Shown here: in pieces, positions 9,334 to 22,420 of the stretch | How the letters are laid out: each line of letters begins with the position of its first letter | How positions within the stretch are numbered: the first letter of the stretch is position 1 | From: Trichosphaerium sp. ATCC 40318 | Taxonomy: Eukaryota > Discosea > Flabellinia > Trichosidae | Reading direction: 5' to 3' | NCBI GenBank assembly: GCA_038496445.1 | Contig: JALMLS010000423.1 | Coordinates: forward strand, 217,445 to 281,444 | Length of the DNA stretch: 64,000 bases | The notes under the pieces: generated by a model | What the model saw: only the letters and a program-made list of their open reading frames with translations | Told to the model about the DNA's origin: nothing | Databases searched by the model: none | Position numbers and translations under genes: made by a program

Positions 9334-10752
9334 CTATGTTATTTTATTCAATGGCAATAGAGAGGCTGAACTTCGTACAGTAACATCTCCACCATTATCA
9401 GGAGGACAAGACTTAAGCCTATGACAAGCAAGTGGATCTTGATTATATAAAGAAGGAAACAAATAATCAGGCGAACAAGGAGTACCAAAAGTTCCATTGT
9501 ACCTTGAAGTATGAGCAACTTGATGTGGACAGAAACCTTTAGTGTATGCAACAAATCTACTAAATCCACTTCTTGTACCAACAAGGACATCCACGTGATC
9601 AAGAAGAAAATAATCAAGCCAAAGTCTTAGAATGTCCTTATCACTTGTAACACTATCTTTTTCTTGTTTATCTTCATGAACAAGGCTGTGTTTTGGTATT
9701 CCAGGTACGAACACAATTCTATTTGGGTATCTATTTTTGAACACATTGGTGGCATTACTGTCATCAGCTGATATAAATATTGTATTGATTTTATCTCCAT
9801 AGCTATCAATACAATTATAATAAAGATCAAAATCTTGAAAGCTTCGAATACCTCCACTATCTCCGAAGTGACCAAGACGTATATGAATACCAATTGATTT
9901 TGTTTTGTTATCAAAGTTCTTTTTAACAAACTCATTGACAGTATTTATAATGAGCTTAGTTGGTTGTATTACAGCCATTGTAACCGCTCCAATGAGCATA
10001 TCAAAATCTGTACACATATAAGTACGACCACTTATCTCAGTTTGAAGTTCAAGTTTTTTTCTATCAATTTCACCGTTTGGAAAATAATAATGCCATTCCA
10101 GATCTTTTAATAGTTGTTGGCTGAATTGGTGTAAAACAAAGTAACTTTCTGGTGCTAGTATATCACCATTCATCACATAAATACTTTCATCACCAGCAGG
10201 AGAGAATCCTGAGATGTTCTTGTTAGCAACATACTGCGGATACCTACTTTCATCTAAAGTCCAATTAAATCTCCAACCAGTTACAGCTCTCCAATGAGGC
10301 ATTGAATTGACGTCAATGAAGAAAGCTCGCTCAAATTGTATTGCTTGTAAGAAAGCAGTCATTGTCCCTTTTATCTGATCTCCAAGTCCATTGCATCCGG
10401 ATATACATGATTGTATAAGAATCCGTTGTTTATTAAAAGGTTTTTTTAACTCTTTCTCTCTGAACGATACATATCTCGAAAGCCAAGGAGGATACTCTTC
10501 CAAGTTTGTGCTCCAGGAGGGTTTGCCTTTGTTGCCTTCCCTATATTGTTCACTCCAAGATTTTCTAGGGTGTAACGTTGGGTGAGGTGTTGGCGCTAAG
10601 GTAGGATTTGGTGTTGGTGCTAAGGTAGGGCTTGGTGTTGGCGCAAAAGTAGGATTTGGTGTTGGTGCTACGGTAGGACTTGGCGTTGGCGACATAGTGT
10701 CCGAACCAGTAGCTACTGGTGTAGAGGTTGATATATCCAATGTTAATTCTAC
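9334..10752 (-). CDS. Fucosyltransferase-like glycosyltransferase (first exon unresolved)
   Basis: One long exon of 473 codons. A stalk of PTPSPT/PTPNPT repeats (about 10560-10700) follows the splice acceptor TTGTTAG at about 10753. The catalytic domain has features of GDP-fucose-dependent enzymes with the NodZ/plant FUT/POFUT fold: SGCNGLGDQIKGT near its start (donor-site glycine loop), IGIHIRLGHFGDSGG in the centre (the HxR(L)G motif), FISADDSN, and near the C-terminus DVLVGTRSGFSRFVAYTKGF. A type II Golgi enzyme or a secreted enzyme is expected. No in-frame ATG exists in this exon before the stalk and a stop precedes it, so the signal anchor must come from an upstream exon that I could not place. 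The fold assignment is moderately sure; the acceptor substrate cannot be told. Confidence 0.65.
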   Translation of the reverse strand, partial: VELTLDISTSTPVATGSDTMSPTPSPTVAPTPNPTFAPTPSPTLAPTPNPTLAPTPHPTLHPRKSWSEQYREGNKGKPSWSTNLEEYPPWLSRYVSFREKELKKPFNKQRILIQSCISGCNGLGDQIKGTMTAFLQAIQFERAFFIDVNSMPHWRAVTGWRFNWTLDESRYPQYVANKNISGFSPAGDESIYVMNGDILAPESYFVLHQFSQQLLKDLEWHYYFPNGEIDRKKLELQTEISGRTYMCTDFDMLIGAVTMAVIQPTKLIINTVNEFVKKNFDNKTKSIGIHIRLGHFGDSGGIRSFQDFDLYYNCIDSYGDKINTIFISADDSNATNVFKNRYPNRIVFVPGIPKHSLVHEDKQEKDSVTSDKDILRLWLDYFLLDHVDVLVGTRSGFSRFVAYTKGFCPHQVAHTSRYNGTFGTPCSPDYLFPSLYNQDPLACHRLKSCPPDNGGDVTVRSSASLLPLNKIT

Positions 10753-12254
10753 CTAACAAAGCTTAGTGAGTAACAATAGAAGATTAAATTATTAAACACG
10801 TGTTAAAGAGTACTGTACTTTTTTTGGAGTAGGAAAATTGGTAAACGCATGGGGCTAAAAAAGGCACATGAACGGACTTAAGTCGGGTTTTTCATTTAAA
10901 GCTGGACATTTTTTTGTACACAACTTTAAGTGACGCAGTCACTTAAACTCTTTTTTGCAAAGAAATGGTATGTGAGCGGTCTTGTTTAGGCCAAATCTTC
11001 AGTAGTATGTCAAGTCATGTCAAGTTAACGCTTTAGTTGTTTTTTACTTTTTCGCCAAAAAGGAAACCCAGCAAACAGTCTTTATGCTTCAGTTTTGTTT
11101 TTTCAAAAATGTAGTACAGCGCCCTGCGGTCTCATTGCACATGTTTGTTATTGAAAGATTTTTTCTGTTGATAGTAAGGAAAAGGTACAGATTATGTCAG
11201 ACTGTGGTACAGTACGCTATTTGGCCCATTTACGCCACACTCTTAACAGTAAGAATTAATAATTTTGTGCTTTTCCCAAATTTGTTTAATGTTGTGTTTG
11301 GTTTTGCTATGCGCGTAAGGCATTAGTTACAAATTAATAGGTCTAAGGTTTTTCTCTGACATACAAGGTCCTCACGACAAAAACGTCAGAAGCTCAATTT
11401 GACATCTGGGATCACGTGATTGGTTTTATTGTACGTACGTTCTCGTCTGTAGCGATGTAACTACCTCTGGATGAGCGTTGTAATATATTGTAATCTCCGA
11501 TGAACAGATAGACTATAACGAGTACCACAACTACAGACATCGCTGGTGCTTGGCTTTTCTATTGTCAAACAACATTAGGTTTTTTTTAACAGTTTGTTAT
11601 ATTGTGTGTACAATAGCTTTCGTGATATCCACTATCGTGCCCATGCGTTTAAGGTGCTTTTGTCCCAAAATATCTTCAATCTCCTAAACAAAATCACAAC
11701 GTAACAAAATTGTGAGTTCAAATTTTCCCTTTTCTGCATTTCCAGTCACTTAATCATAGCTTTATTGTTCTCTTTGTTACTTGGATAATGTACATGTACG
11801 TTTTAGCTTAGTAGCATTTTAAAATCTTTTTTTTGTGAAATAAGTGCTCAATCTGACTTATTTCTCGGTCACGTGACAATTTAAAACACGAGATGTTGTT
11901 ATTATCATGATATCTACTTTCTGGGTTGATAAAAATTTTTTATATTTCACAGCATGGTAGAACGCACCATTTTAAGACATGGTAAAAAAAAAAAACCGCA
12001 CAAACTATAGATATCTACGGGTGACTTTGCTCAAAGTCATACTCTAATCTTTGTAGGGCAAGAGCATAAAATTTTCAGTTTTCTTTTTAGCTTAAGTTTT
12101 GCTTTATAGTTATCTGTGGGCATAAGGTATTCATTACAAAAGTTCGTAGCCATATAAAAATGTCCCAGTTAAGTGACACCTTCGCCGTTGTTTTTTTGAC
12201 CCTGGAACACTTCGCGTTGACTTACATCTTTTGTAGAGTAGCTATAATTGACTA
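10753..12254. other. Intergenic, with a short perfect hairpin
   Basis: About 1.5 kb without a supported gene. It should contain the missing first exon and promoter of the glycosyltransferase (minus strand) and the promoter of the TAF1B/Rrn7-like gene (plus strand). A perfect 10-bp inverted repeat lies at 10925-10947, and CACGTG sites at about 10797, 11413 and 11870. Confidence 0.5.
10925..10947. repeat. Perfect 10-bp hairpin with a 3-nt loop
   Basis: TTTAAGTGAC (10925-10934), loop GCA, then GTCACTTAAA (10938-10947). It lies about 170 bp upstream of the glycosyltransferase exon. Role unknown. Confidence 0.8.
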
Positions 12255-14528
12255 ATGAGTTCTGGGCAGAGCCCAGAATATCAGTTTCACTACCCTGGTG
12301 AGTTTTTACGGCGAATGTCACTTTATTAACGCAATTACAGTGCCCAGTTCACAAACGACGCTCACTAAACGTAGTGTATGTGATAGTTGCGGAAAAAAGC
12401 TTGAGAAAATCGGTGGAACTTTAAAATGCCGGCATTGCGAAGACGTATGTACATTATAGCGATTGGGACATTAACAAAGCCGTTTTTATATTTTACAAGT
12501 ATTTTTGTTTTAATCTTGCCAAAAAGGATAACGAGCAACTTGTACACGTAAGGGATGGTTTATATGGCGATATAGTACACGAGAACTACTCGGTTACAGA
12601 TTTTTTCAAAAGCATCCCTGATCATGTCAAAGCCATGAATGGTGTATTACTAGAGTACGTACCTATCTTAAAACCATAAAATAAAATGATCAAACCCACA
12701 GCGAAACGAGTATTCCACATTTATAAACAGTCAAAATATTGTTTCTTGAATTGTGAGAAAAAAGTATCTGCTACCTACGCACTTACATAATGTCATAGAA
12801 TGGTGGAATATCTAGTCAACGATAGAGACTTTCCAATAGAGTTACACGATCTAACAGGTGCTATGTGGGTCCGTCTCCTTACAAAGATTGTACGGCTTTT
12901 TTCGTTGTATTTTGTGTACACATTTGACACTTTGGTATGTTTTTTCATTTTGACACTTGATTCAGAGAACTAGGACAAAACGTGCAATATACATATTTGA
13001 GAAAGGGGTACTAAGTGTATCTGTACGTAAAATATCAGATCTGAAACGTCTTGTGTTGCACGATAATCTTACTGTTATTTCAAGGGCGCTTTTGGTCTAC
13101 TTTGGCTTGTGTTTGTAACTTTAAGAATTCCTCTTCTCCTTACAGACATGCCATAGTACGTTATTGATTTCATCAAATGTAAAGTCTTGTAATTAGAGCT
13201 AAAGTACAGTAGCGTTGCTGGATTGATACCTACACATGTTTATGAACGTAAAATCACTGGAAAACTTCGAGAAAGTGCAAACTGGAATCCAGATTTAAAA
13301 GATTACGTACACCTTTAGCAGTTCTTGCTTATTCCTATAATATTAATTATGCTATCTAGTGCCAAATAGGCCATTTAGAACGTATAGTAAGTGAGCTTAT
13401 CCCTCAAATAGAGTGCGAGATACAATTCAATATGGTTTTATTTGTAACAACGTTAGTTTCGTTTTCCCTGCTCCACCATTTGGCGATATCATTCCACGTC
13501 TTACTGCACAACTATCACTACCAGGTCCGTCAAAATGATATTGTTGAAATAACAGTGTGCATTAATATTTGTTGGCAGATCGTGTTGCTAGAGTAGCAAT
13601 AAGGCTTGCTGAGGAACTACCAATACTTCGTCAAAAGTCTTCTAATAGTGTTGGTGTTAAGAGAACTGAAGAAAAAGTAAACAGACCAAGAGTTGTTTGT
13701 CTTTCGTTTATTATAACGGCAATACAAGCTCTAAAAGGATCAGGAGGTATGACATCTTACTCGCAAACCAATACGCCATTGTTCATTGGATGCAATCAGC
13801 TAAAGAAGTTTAGAATTTGATAGTTTCCGTTGGGTTGATCAACACACGACGTTTGAGTCTTCAGTGAATAAAACTCTTATAAGTAATGTAAATAATTTGG
13901 CAACTACAGTGGTACAAGCTAGTCGTGGTAAAGAAGGGAATAAGCAAAAACAAGATGTATACCTTAAGTTACTTGAAGGAATACAAGAGCAACAACAACG
14001 AAGTAAGGGTTTTTTGTGTTTTTTTTAAATAGTTAACTTCTTTATTCGTTTAGAGGATTATAGCTTTCCTATGCCTTCACAGTTTACAGGGTATATTATC
14101 AACGCTCTAAGTTGTATACTTACTTGTTTTTCATAGTGACGTTGTTGATGCTATTCCAGAAACTCAGGAGAATGAGCGACATATACCTCATCAATATCCA
14201 ATAGATGTAATCGATGATCAGTATGTCCACATGTTTGGTTATGTATCATTATAACAATATATATAGTAAGGAGACGCTCCTAGTGTCTACATGTGCTAGG
14301 TTACTTAATATTCATGCGCCATTCCTAAACACTTGGGTGAGCATCGTTGAGCGAACTTTGCTATTAAATTTAAGATCAACTTCATCAAATACAAAGAAAC
14401 TTCTTAATCGACATCGTCTTCATAAGAATTGGAAGTTTGATGCTTTAAAAGCTGTAAGAACGGCACAAGAAAAGAGGAGACGTGCTAAAGTTGATTGTTT
14501 TGACTCTGACGATTCAATGTCCTTGTAA
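12255..14528 (+). CDS. TAF1B/Rrn7-like RNA polymerase I initiation factor (tentative)
   Basis: Multi-exon gene starting ATG 12255 (MSSGQSPEYQFHYP). The second exon holds a zinc ribbon, CDSCGKKLEKIGGTLKCRHC. Later exons follow the pattern of the TFIIB-like Pol I core factors. MVEYLVNDRDFPIELHDLTG (about 12800-12860) matches their first helical signature. RALLVYFGLCL, then SSVAGLIPTHVYERKITGKL, suits the region that in the family reads xLCxLAL...DLxRWxxxGKIPYL. FGDIIPRLTAQLSLPDRVAR and RPRVVCLSFIITAIQALKG (about 13480-13740) resemble the second cyclin-like part. The C-terminus is basic (AQEKRRRAK) and ends DSDDSMSL. If right, it helps recruit RNA polymerase I to rDNA promoters. The zinc ribbon and the order of segments are what I see; the family name is an inference from pattern, not from alignment. 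Several exon joins, especially 12890-13300, are uncertain. Confidence 0.5.
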
Positions 14529-14991
14529 GACCAACCAACCGAAAAAAAACTAACTTTGTAAAAAAAAAAACTGAATAAAATGTAAGTGTAACAAGCTAGC
14601 TGTTATTACAGAGGATACATATTTTATATTTTAACAGTGATGCCAGTATCTTTAGGAAGTTGAAGAAGTTTGGAAACTATCACGTTTTTCTTACATTTTT
14701 GAGTTGAAAAAAAAGAAATTTCTGTTTTTTCATATTGCAACCGTTCCTCGTCTCTTGGTTTGATACTTGTATGGTTTCCTTTGTTGTACTAATAGTAATA
14801 TATTAGCATTCCATGAATAGACTTACCCATATTTATACTTGAGACTACCTTCAATGAATCTCAAAAAAGTAGGTTTCCGCTGACAAGAAATCTCGAAAAA
14901 AAAGTAAAAGTGTTATTTAATTTTCTTTATATTAGAAGCCACAATAGCCTATTTCTTACTCTAGTTTTCTCTTTCCGTCTAAGTAAATATA
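14529..14991. other. Intergenic, no gene recognised
   Basis: The 3' flank of the TAF1B/Rrn7-like gene and the promoter region of the membrane-protein gene. No further coding signal. Confidence 0.5.
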
Positions 14992-17187
14992 ATGGAGACG
15001 GCAGGAGTAATCTATCGCCACGTAGCTGAGATGTGGTTAGGAGGAAAGAATGCAAACATCTATTTACAGTTCGGAGTACGTTTTACGCAGGATTACGTAT
15101 TGTCATGGCTTTTTAACACGTTTACAGCTGCTATTTATGACTTTAAGTATAAATATCTGTTTTTTGATGGGCAGTATATCTCTAGGCAAGCAACGACGCT
15201 TATAGACTATATTTACGAGTTGTAAAACTAATTATTAACGGCAGGTGCCGTGATAGCTGTATTGGTCATTCTTGCACTAGTTATATTCACCACAACGATG
15301 CTGGGGTATGTTTGGTAGTAAACCATACACTGTCAACTCAACATTAATCACATGCGACATTAAATTTTTGGTTCAGGTGGTATTTCAGTGGCGGATGGGT
15401 TGGCGCTGGCTTTATTGTTGGCGCTCTAATACTTAGCTTGGGCGTCGGTTTCTCTTCTCATTTCTACTACTCCATACAAAACCGTAACTCCCCTGTTAAC
15501 CTTAACGCAACAGTGGCATCAGTAAGTTGATACATTCTCATTTTTTTCAAAAAAAAGCCTCCAAAATACTTCGGCAACTAACTCTATTGCTAAACAAAGG
15601 CATCTGGTAGATATTATAATGTTATGTACTTCACAGACTCGCCAATTGTTGATGTAGCTAAGATGGGTCAGAAAGTAGTATGTAACTAGAAAACTATCCA
15701 AACACGTGATTTGTTAACAAAAAGGTGTTTGTTTAGTTTGTTACTCCAACAAGCGCTCAAAATGATTACTACTGTGTTGCACCTATAACAACTAAAGATT
15801 CACATATCAATTCTACCTCTAAAGCGCAACTATGGGCTTATTGCTATGCAGGTAGGATTCCACGTGATTCCAAGTTGACCACAACACTAAAAATGATTAA
15901 AAGGTAACATGAGGTGCAAAGACGCTTTGCAAGCTAACAAGAACTGTTTCAAGAAGTGGCATCAGGACATTAACTCTGGTACACCTTGTTAATACAAAAA
16001 CCAATCTCTAATGACTTGAACCCGCTCTAGGTGTTCGTATAGAAGGATCATCTATTCACTATGCTAAGGATGCTATAAAAGATGCCGAGAAGAAGTATGG
16101 TTTTGAAGGTATATCATCAGCACCAATAATATATTGGGACGAACCTTCGAGTGTTTTTGAATCGTGGAACAGAAGTTTTATTCTCAGTTTAGCAATTTCT
16201 AATGGCATTTGGTACACCACTTATAATTATCCATCACCAACTTTTTGGGCTTTATTTCTTGTATTAATTGACTTGAACAATCTTCTTTGCCATTTTACAA
16301 CTCTTCACAATGTGACTAGAAATAGATATTTTGTTTTTATAAGGCTTTATTAACGCAAGGTTGTTTCTTCTTTGGTGGGAAAACCAAGTCGGATTTGAAT
16401 GAATTGAACTGTTGATTTTACTTTCCTTACTTTTGCCTGTAACTTACTGTATTAGGCTTATTATTTCTTTAATTTTTGTTCCACATTGGATCAGTCTCAG
16501 GATTAAACTTCACAAGCAATACCAAAGTATGTAATATCTACTATGAATAAATTAACAGTTCTTTTGTACAATGGTTTTATCTCTAGTAGTGCCAATACGT
16601 TGCATGTTACACGCTAACGGCACTTCTTGATTTGCTATGCGAGTTTCAGATATCAGTACAAGGTGAATAATAGTGGCTTAATTAACCCGAGTGAAGTCTA
16701 CTCCCAGACTTTATACCTTAAAGGCCGAATAATGGCTAAAATTTATGGCATACAGATTGCAAAGAATTTCGGTTGTACCAAAGTTGGTGAGTATGGTATC
16801 TGTGTACGTAAAACTGCGTGGAATAAGGACTCAATAAGCCCAGATAATTTGTGTGGTCTCACGTGCCAAGTATACTAACTAGGTTGTTCACTATTACCTG
16901 GTAGAACTTCAAAAAGAGAACAAGTGTCATTTATTGGTATTTACCAACAAAATAAAGAAGCTATAGTTGTTCCAAATGTTAAACAACCAAGATCATGGGC
17001 TATTTTAGGTCTAACCGTTGCTCCCAGAGTCCAGTTGCACAGTGAACCATATAGTAACTTAAGTACCATGTTAAGCGAAGAAAGGTTGGCAGAAATTCTC
17101 AAATTATTTGAACTAATTTACCTATTCGAGGAAGTATGTCTGATAGTCCTCCATCAAAGCGTACTCCCGATGAGTCCGTTGACTTGA
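14992..17187 (+). CDS. Uncharacterised multi-exon membrane protein
   Basis: ATG 14992 opens METAGVIYRHVAEMWLGG. Two adjacent membrane spans then lie in consecutive exons: AVIAVLVILALVIFTTTML and AGFIVGALILSLGVGF. A presumably extracytoplasmic region follows, with cysteines and N-glycosylation sequons (NSPVNLNATV, YYCVAPITT, MRCKDALQANKNC, EPSSVFESWNRSF). Another hydrophobic stretch (LIISLIFVPHWI) lies near 16455. The exons at about 16650-17130 (KVNNSGLINPSEVYSQ, GICVRKTAWNKDS, then after a 44-nt intron with a perfect TACTAAC branch site QVSFIGIYQQNKEAIVVP and KQPRSWAILGLTVAP) are in an open chain and are assigned here by position. I do not recognise the family. The 3' end overlaps the start of the next gene at 17136 in another frame, so the true stop may be earlier. 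The last exons could instead be a separate gene. Confidence 0.45.
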
Positions 17188-20100
17188 CTCTTTCGCTGCC
17201 ATACGAAGTACTATTAGAGATATTCGACCAACTACCAATAAATACCGTAAAATCAACATGCAGTCTTGTAAATGTGCGTACATTAATATTCAACGCCTCA
17301 AACGCGTTCAAAACCAAAAACGATCGGTAAGCGTCTTATCCAACTCTAGCTTATGTGGAATGATGTTTCAAGGGCTGATATGTTTTCACTGACACTTCTT
17401 GGTACCGTTGGCGCGGTTTTACGTGTTTTTGACAAATTGTTTAGCAACGCACGAATTTCCACCACAAACCTTAGACCCACCGTATTGGCGGAGTTCCAAC
17501 AAAAAGCATGTACCAGCGACAATGTCAGCAAACAAAAAATTGCACAGTTGTGCTGTTTCACGCTTAGCAGACTATAATACATGGCATACAACCTTACAAG
17601 TACATAACAAACGACCTAAAGTGATAAAAACGTTAACAACTTGTTCAGTTATTGAACGAAGATGAAGAAATGTTTTGGGTTGGGAATACTACTCTTCCTA
17701 TGTGTTACTTCTCTCACCATCTTGTTACCTTGTCTACACAACAGTTGACTGGTAACGATAGTTTGTGGGTATTAAAGTGGACTCCAGAACCTAGTGAGAT
17801 GGTGTATGGACAACCTGCACGGCTGGATATAATGATGAACACAGCTAGGTATTTTATGAAGAAAATCAGTCGTGATGTTTTTTTTTTTTGGTTCCTTCAG
17901 CTTTAACTATTGTACAAGGTTACGAAGATTAGCAGTATCTGGTGCTCAAATACCTAATATTAAACTATTCTATACAGTTATGCAAAGGCATATTGTTGAG
18001 TTATTAGAGAAAAAACGTGCTGCAAAGTTAAAACAGTTTAGTGATTCTTTTATTCCAACGGTACGAAAAAAAAACTTCGTGGACTTGTCAATCTCTCTGA
18101 TGCTCTTCTATTTAGAAAATAATATCTAGAATACAACAACCATCATTATTGAAAACAAAATTGTACAAGTACCAATTAGATTCTGTAACGTGGATGAAGT
18201 CAATCGAAAAAGATGTTAAAAATAGAAGCGGTTCGTTGAATAATTTTTTTTAGTCGGTTGTTTTCTGGATATTGTATCCGTCAGATTATATATCAATGAT
18301 TTAATTTCATGCACTAGTATTTCAGTATAGTTGTCTTGCAGTATTACCTAAATTTCGTGGTGTAATGTTTAATATAAGCCCTCAGCGTATAACGACTGAA
18401 GAAAGGGCAAAAGGCAACCCTGAATACGCCAGTGAATTGACTTTTAGAGGAGGTGTATTGGCAGATGAGATGGGTTTAGGTACATCATTTCAATACATAC
18501 ATTCTTAGGTGTTGACTTTTTTTACCAAATAGGCAAGACATTGGAAGTCATTGGACTCATGGTCGATAAACAAGCACCCAAGGAATTTTATGGAACTAAA
18601 GAAAAACCAGAAATTATAAAAACTGAAGACTCTACGAGATTGAGCATAAAAGCAACATTGAGTACGTAGTAGAATATGAATTAAAAGGCTACTGTCCAAC
18701 ATGGAGAAGTGTACTTGTCGCCTATGCAATAACATTTTCCCTTTGTTATTGACAAAAACTAAAGCTGTTTAGTTGTTTGTCCGAGTCATCTGTGTAAGCA
18801 GTGGCTTGATGAAATTAATAAACATACTGATGGTAACTTGAATATTCTTAAAGTACCAACTGTATCACAATGGCGTAAACTTACATTAGGTGATTTTTAC
18901 GATGCAGGTAAGACTTCTATTTTCCATGTTTTTGTCTGTTAATCATTTTCTACAGACGTTGTTATTATTTCCTACAGTTTTCTTAAAAGTGGAGTATACT
19001 CAAGACATATATATAACAATGCCAATAATATGGCCATAACGGATGAAGTCATGGTAGGTAGATTTGGACTAGCTACAGAGCAACTCAAGGTACAAAAAAA
19101 TTAGCGCACTACAAGCCTGTATATCACTCTGAATTGAGTGATCTCCTATTTGAGTTGAGCCATGAATGCTCAGTTACAGTGATTGCTCTTACTCATCTGC
19201 TTTCAAGGCGTACTTGGAATCAGACATAAGTTTGTGGAAACAAAAAAAAGTACCCCTAGAGTGCTTTAATTGGCATCGAGTAGTAACTGATGAGGTACCA
19301 ACCCACTCTTTTTTTTAATGACAAACAAATATATTGTTATCCATAACTTATTATAACTTAGGGTCATGATAAACTTGATAAAGACTACTTTTATGGTACA
19401 CTTTGCTGTTTTTGAAATGACTTGGTTTAACTTTTTTCTTTAGTCTTTTTTCGTGATATAGCAGCCCAATACTGTTGGTATGTATCTGGTATGTTAAATA
19501 TATATTTATAACACACGTGAGTGTATACGTTAATTTGTTAAATCTTTAGGTACTCCGTTTCCAAGCTGGGAAACTATTGATGGTGTAATGACTTTTTTGA
19601 AATTTACATCAAATAAGGGTAAAGTACATCTACCGTTCAAAGAGTATTTCTCACTACCATGGTACTTGAATATATTAGCTTTTTAAATAACTATAGTATT
19701 GATTGTAAGACTAACACGTGGTTTTTAAAGGGTACTTCCAAAAAAAACAGTGAAATATACGAGAAGACTTGAAAGTTGGGGTCTCGCCCAAACTTTTGCT
19801 GATCAACACCAGTAAGCATTTGCTGACAGTAATACCTAACCAATCATATTGAAAATTGTTGTTGTATATTACTTGCCTTTATGTTTGTTGAAACTTTAGT
19901 GGCGTATCATGCTTTCTTATTTTTTTCTTACTTCTAAGGCGTGTTTAATTACTAAACAGGTGGGTTGCTTCAGATGTTCTATTTAATAATTTGTATTGGA
20001 GACATACTAAAGAAAGTGTTGTGGATGAATTTGACATACCAGACTATGTTACAGGTACATTTATGCTTCACTATTCAAAGCAGTTCATTTGCGTTTCATT

Positions 20101-22420
20101 TGGATTACTTGAATATTCAACCAAACGCTTTTGTTTGTTGTAACACATTGACTTTTTTTGATAGATAAACAGCTTTTGACTTTTCACAATATTGAACAAA
20201 CAGTGTATCAATGTCATGAGCTTGACAAAAATCAAGGTAGTTTTGATTTCACAAACCTAAAAAAAAAAGCAACAAATCATTTTCATCAACATTACTTATA
20301 TATGTTTCTTTGCAGAGCAAATGGGAATGATATGCTCTATTTTACATAATGAAAACAGTGATAATGGTATAGAGGGATTAAGAGAGTACATGTTGAGTGA
20401 AACAGAGGTACTTACAGTGCCCATGCGCATTAGCGATAAAAGAAAAAAACCCGATAAACAATATTTAGAACACGCTTTCTTCAGCACCTGGCGCCTTGAA
20501 AACTCTAGCCTCTCAAATAGAATCAACAAAAAAAAATATCAAAGAGTGTCCGAAACGTCTTGAAAAAGCTATAAGCAATAAAGCGAAGCTAGACGTACAT
20601 ACTCATACGAGATTTAGATGAAACAGCTAACTAATGTTCTTTTTATACAGGCTAAATACAATGAACTACGTTCGACTTCTCGGTTTACAGAAATGTCAAA
20701 GATTCACCATAAGAGATATACTCTTCATAATAAGATAGTTGAGATCAAAGCCCAAATACAGAGGTTACCAGATTGGTTGATTACCCTCAAAGAACGTGTT
20801 GAAAGAAAAAAGATTGAACTTGCAAATGCCAAGAAAAAGATAGAACCACTAAAATCATTGGTACCTCCACCCTTCATTACCTACCTAGTTTGAAGTATTC
20901 TTATTAATGAATTTGTTAGGCAAGCGTAGATATGTCATTCTTAACAAAGAAGAGGCTACCTAAAGGTAAAAAAAGTATTAGAGGATCAGGAACTGGGTTC
21001 AAGGCTTGGAATGTCAAACAGTAAGTTTTTGTTGTTGTTGGCTTAACTTCTTGTGGATTGACTCTGATATTGTGTTAGGATAAAAGAACAGCTTGGTCAT
21101 AGGAATGCCAGTACTGACGGGAACAAAGAAGAGCTTGGTAAGAGACTAAAAGCTATTGTTGAACAAGAACAAAAAGACATTAAGGTACGTTCAAATCGGT
21201 GTTTTTTTGTTTACTAACAATACTAGCGTGGTTCATCTCCGTGTATGTACAAAACCTTGACACCAGAAGAAACCATACTACTTTATGGTACAAAAATGGG
21301 AAGCGTTATTGATTTTCTTCTATCTATGTGGAAGGAGAAACCTAACGAGCAAGTCATATTATTCAGTCAGGTAATTGTTTTTATTTTCTTGTTGTTTGAA
21401 AACACCTTCCTTTAACCTATTTTTGAACTAGTTCCAAGAAGTACTTAATCAAGTGAACAATTTGTTATCTGAGAATAGTATTATTACTACCTCGGTGTCA
21501 GGGTACGCAATATGTCTTATTTATTTGTTTGTTATTGTAACTCATCAACTCTTGTAGAAATGTGTATCAAAGAGAAAAGGCAATTACTGCATTTACAGAA
21601 GGAACTGCTAAAGTCATTCTTTTGGGGTACTGTTTAACCTTTGTTTCAGCATTATTTTTTGTGCATGAAACTCCTGACATCATTTATTTAAAGGTTACAA
21701 AACGCTGCTTCCGGAACTAATCTAATGAATGCAAAATACATTATTTTACTTGGTAAGTTTTTTTCAACGTTGTCAAACAGTGTTACACCCTGTGGCGAAA
21801 GTGTTGTAACCGGTGTTGTTTTAGATCCACCTAAAGGAACTAAAGAAGAGATTAAAGCAATAGAAGAACAAGCAATTGGTAGAGCTTACAGGTAAAGACA
21901 GCAGTTTTAAGTATTTTATGTGAAGAACTTTTATTTGGTTTGGTTTCTCGTTCTTACTTATTGTTTCAGGATGGGACAAAAACATAAAGTCACTATAGTA
22001 AGGTTTATTATAAGGGGTACATTTGAAGAAAAACTTGTACAAGAAAACTTAGAAAGTACGTGAAAAACCATGAAAACTGGATTTTTTGATAGCAACAAAA
22101 TACAGCCTTTCAAAAAAACATCTTTTCTTTTCTATCAAATCCATTTTTGTGTATGGCTTCTTAGACCTTCAAACCATTACTGCTGTATTCAAAACTGTTT
22201 TAAATTAATAATAATAGGTGATGACGAAATGGATTGTGATAGTGTCAGCGGAGAGAACGAAGAGAGTATTAACTCTACCAAACAAAATTCAAAGAAAAAG
22301 AGGAAGAAAAGAAAGATAAAATTAACACGTACTAGTAGCCTTGGTACACTTGTTGTCAATTCTCCGAAGAAAAAGAAACAAAGAAAATCAAACAAATTGG
22401 AAGGAGGTAGTACCAATTAA
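17136..22420 (+). CDS. F-box SNF2-family helicase
   Basis: A long gene of about 20 exons. ATG 17136 starts MSDSPPSKRTPDESV. An F-box follows: SLPYEVLLEIFDQLP, STCSLV and, after an intron, WNDVSRADMF. The SNF2 ATPase core comes later. YKYQLDSVTWM (about 18160-18190) is the Q-motif region. GGVLADEMGLGKT (about 18450-18545, split in the Walker A motif by an intron) is motif I. LIVCPSHLCKQW is motif Ia. HRVVTDEGH (about 19290-19370) is motif II, DEGH in place of DEAH. YVSGTPFPSW is motif III. The C-terminal half has FLLSMWKEKPNEQVILFSQF, VILLGLQNAASGTNL and EEQAIGRAYRMGQKHKV (about 21850-22000), the SNF2 motif VI. The tail is acidic then Lys-rich, suggesting nuclear location. HLTF/RAD5-like plant proteins such as Arabidopsis At3g54460 also join an F-box to SNF2. 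Expected role: ATP-dependent DNA translocase or chromatin remodeller that recruits an SCF ubiquitin ligase. Confidence 0.85.

Noticed and set aside
20296-20529. Minus-strand open frame inside the SNF2 gene
   Set aside because: Overlaps SNF2 exons and has no family resemblance.
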